Assembly: GCA_013003145.1 (NCBI GenBank)
Contig: JABDLH010000299.1
Span: 1-8,021 of the forward strand
Length of the DNA: 8,021 bases
Reading direction: 5' to 3'
From: Flavobacteriaceae bacterium
GTDB lineage: Bacteria; Bacteroidota; Bacteroidia; Flavobacteriales; Flavobacteriaceae
In this document: one piece after another, positions 6,488-8,021 of the stretch
Position numbering within the stretch: position 1 is the first letter of the stretch
How the letters are laid out: the number at the start of each line of letters is the position of its first letter
Notes under the pieces: model-generated
What the model saw: the letters and a program-made list of their open reading frames with translations, nothing else
What the model was told of the DNA's origin: nothing
Databases searched by the model: none
Position numbers and translations under genes: made by a program

Positions 6488-6853
6488 TTATCTTCTAAAA
6501 TGCGGTGAACTGTCTAAGGCTACCGAGGTGATAAAATACTTGGTGTCGCCGAGCCAGAAAAAGGTGGCGTAGCGTTCCGTGTACTCCAGTTTTACATATT
6601 CTCCCTGGTATTCCCTGAGTTTCTGGATCACATCCTCTTCCTGGTCCAGTACGGAAAAGCTGAAGATCTGTGCACCGGAGATGCCCTGGCTGATCTGCCC
6701 TTCCCAGGTCTTGGCGATCACCCCTTTGCGGCTGATCTTGATCAGCTCACCGGAGCGTACCCCCTCACTGTAGGGCACGAAATAGATAAAAGCGTAAATG
6801 GCTGCCATCAGGGCAAACAGGATTATCAGGAAAATTCCCAGGGCTTTTTTCAT
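6488..6853 (-). CDS. Small single-helix membrane protein, function unknown
   Basis: A 121-residue protein with one N-terminal hydrophobic helix at about 4-26, preceded by KK. The rest is a soluble domain that probably lies in the periplasm, or less likely a cleaved secreted protein. Recognisable segments are YSEGVRSGELIKISRKGVIA (28-47), KTWEGQISQG (48-57) and YVKLEYTERYATFFWLGDTK (86-105). They read as a compact strand-rich domain with no catalytic motif I know. I believe close relatives occur widely in Flavobacteriia, always short, and that some are labelled 6-phosphogluconate dehydrogenase in databases. Nothing here supports that label. The gene overlaps the rmuC stop by 4 bases (ATGA) and is followed 2 bases later by the thioesterase, so it is almost certainly expressed with both. 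Confidence 0.85.
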   Translation of the reverse strand: MKKALGIFLIILFALMAAIYAFIYFVPYSEGVRSGELIKISRKGVIAKTWEGQISQGISGAQIFSFSVLDQEEDVIQKLREYQGEYVKLEYTERYATFFWLGDTKYFITSVALDSSPHFRR

Positions 6854-8021
6854 AAGTTTAGTTTACGGACTTCTTGTTCTTCTTCCTCTTCCTGCTCACC
6901 GGCACGTTTGAGGAGGTTTTCCGGTAGGGATTTCTTGGCTTTGGCACCCATCCGCTTCAATTTCTCAATGCTGGTTACTATATTTCCACGGCCCTCAACC
7001 AGTTTATTCATGGCTCCACGGTATTCCGTACGGGCATCTTCCATTTTTTTACCCACTTTGGTCAGGTCAGAGACAAAGCCCTCGAATTTATCATAGAGGG
7101 CACCGGCCTGCCGGGCGATCTCTATGGCATTCCTGCGTTGCTTTTCATTGCTCCACATACTGTCTATGGTTCTCAGGGTGGCCAGCAGTGTAGAAGGTGT
7201 AACGATTACGATATTGCGTTCAAATGCTTTATTGTATATGGAAGAATCGCTGTTAATAGCAATAGAAAAAGCAGTTTCTATGGGGACGAATAACAACACG
7301 AAATCAGGGCTCTCCATTTCATACAGATCCTCGTATTTTTTGGCCGATAGTTGATCCACGTGCCTGTTCAGGGAGTTGATATGCGCTTTCAGGTATCGTT
7401 CCCTGTCCTCTTCCTCGGCATTGACAAAACGCTCGTAGTCAGTCAGGGAAACCTTGGAATCCACCACCATCTTCTTACCGTCGGGCAGGTGGATAATGAC
7501 ATCGGGTAATACCCGCCTGCCATCTTCGTTCTGGAAACTTTGCTGCACGGTATATTCGCGATCCTTTTCCAGGCCGGACTTTTCCAGGACACGCTCCAGG
7601 ACCAATTCGCCCCAGTTTCCCTGCATCTTGCTGTCTCCTTTCAGGGCTTTGGTCAGGTTTTCGGCTTCCTGGGTAATCTTCAGGTTCTGGCTCTGCAGGT
7701 TAAGCAATTGTTCTTTCAGGGCAGAATGTATACTTATATTCTCTTTCTGGCTGTCCTCTACCTTCTTTTCAAAATGAAGGATCTTTTCCTGAAGTGGGCT
7801 CAGTATGTTCTTAATATTTTCCTTGTTCTGTTCTGTGAATTTAGAACTTTTTTCGTCCAGGATCTTGTTAGCAAGGTTCTCAAATTCCTTGGTGAATTTC
7901 TCCTGCAGCTTGGCGACTTCCTGTTGTTGTTCCTGGTTCTTTCGCTCCAGGTTGACCAGGTCTGACTCGTAACGGGTATTCTGAATGCCCAGTTGTTCTT
8001 TCTGGGTCCGTAGTTCCCGGA
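6850..8021 (-). CDS. rmuC: RmuC-family DNA recombination protein, 5' end missing
   Basis: The frame is open from the stop at 6850-6852 to the window edge, giving 389 visible residues. A TTG at 7705-7707 could be misread as a start, but the coding sequence clearly continues upstream of it. Visible residues 1-120 form a charged, Gln/Glu/Lys-rich coiled coil that includes FENLANKILDEKSSKFTEQN. The nuclease-like domain follows, with GNWGE at 134-138, PDVI at 172-175 and VDSK at 186-189, a PD-(D/E)XK-like set. LLFVPIETAF at 242-251 and PSTLLATLRT at 275-284 are also conserved in RmuC. The tail is rich in Glu. The N terminus, normally a membrane anchor, lies outside the window. RmuC limits inversion between repeats in E. 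coli, but its biochemical activity is poorly defined. Confidence 0.93.
   Translation of the reverse strand, partial: RELRTQKEQLGIQNTRYESDLVNLERKNQEQQQEVAKLQEKFTKEFENLANKILDEKSSKFTEQNKENIKNILSPLQEKILHFEKKVEDSQKENISIHSALKEQLLNLQSQNLKITQEAENLTKALKGDSKMQGNWGELVLERVLEKSGLEKDREYTVQQSFQNEDGRRVLPDVIIHLPDGKKMVVDSKVSLTDYERFVNAEEEDRERYLKAHINSLNRHVDQLSAKKYEDLYEMESPDFVLLFVPIETAFSIAINSDSSIYNKAFERNIVIVTPSTLLATLRTIDSMWSNEKQRRNAIEIARQAGALYDKFEGFVSDLTKVGKKMEDARTEYRGAMNKLVEGRGNIVTSIEKLKRMGAKAKKSLPENLLKRAGEQEEEEEQEVRKLNL

Noticed and set aside
6864..6900. CTT/TCC-rich low-complexity tract as a repeat element
   Set aside because: It is explained by the Glu-rich C-terminal tail of RmuC.
7705..7707. TTG as the start of rmuC
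   Set aside because: The upstream frame stays open to the window edge and encodes typical RmuC coiled-coil sequence, so the start is outside the window.
7540..7965. Forward open frame of 141 codons opposite rmuC
   Set aside because: It is a Leu/Phe/Gln-rich shadow of the coiled-coil coding sequence, where Lys, Glu and Gln codons read backwards give Phe and Leu. It is not a real membrane protein.

Overview
The window looks like a chromosomal segment of a marine-type member of the Bacteroidetes, most likely Flavobacteriia. The reasons are a DUF5777-type beta-barrel gene next to a YceI-like gene and a small lipoprotein cytochrome, promoter-like sequences close to the Bacteroidetes form (TTTG, then TAnnTTTG), starts mostly without Shine-Dalgarno sites, and protein variants typical of that phylum. 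No mobile element, tRNA, rRNA or CRISPR array is visible. Most of the content is core metabolism and envelope genes.

Left part (1-2102). A rightward gene ends in the first 40 bases, followed by a strong hairpin terminator at 60-97. A leftward pair follows: a c-type cytochrome lipoprotein (632-994) and a YceI-like periplasmic protein (90-635), joined by an ATGA overlap. A DUF5777-family outer-membrane beta-barrel gene (1236-2102) is transcribed divergently. The 241-base gap between them holds candidate promoters and several short inverted repeats. Together they look like an envelope redox module of unknown substrate.

Middle part (2103-5953). This is the complete oxidative pentose phosphate pathway: gnd leftward (2103-3515), then zwf (3689-5224) and pgl (5234-5953) rightward, with a shared divergent control region. 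Zwf makes 6-phosphogluconolactone, Pgl hydrolyses it, and Gnd decarboxylates 6-phosphogluconate to ribulose 5-phosphate. The coenzyme-binding strand of Gnd carries an acidic YDLD sequence where the E. coli enzyme has FNRS. This suggests NAD+ preference, whereas Zwf keeps an arginine expected for NADP+.

Right part (5940-8021). A leftward three-gene run: rmuC (5' end cut by the window edge), a small one-helix membrane protein of unknown function, and a hot-dog acyl-CoA thioesterase, with junctions of -4 and +2 bases. The thioesterase gene converges on pgl with a 14-base overlap, and the DUF5777 gene and gnd converge with no gap.

I found no convincing undescribed multi-gene system. The observations most worth following are the predicted Gnd coenzyme switch, the cytochrome/YceI/barrel module, and the unnamed small membrane protein.
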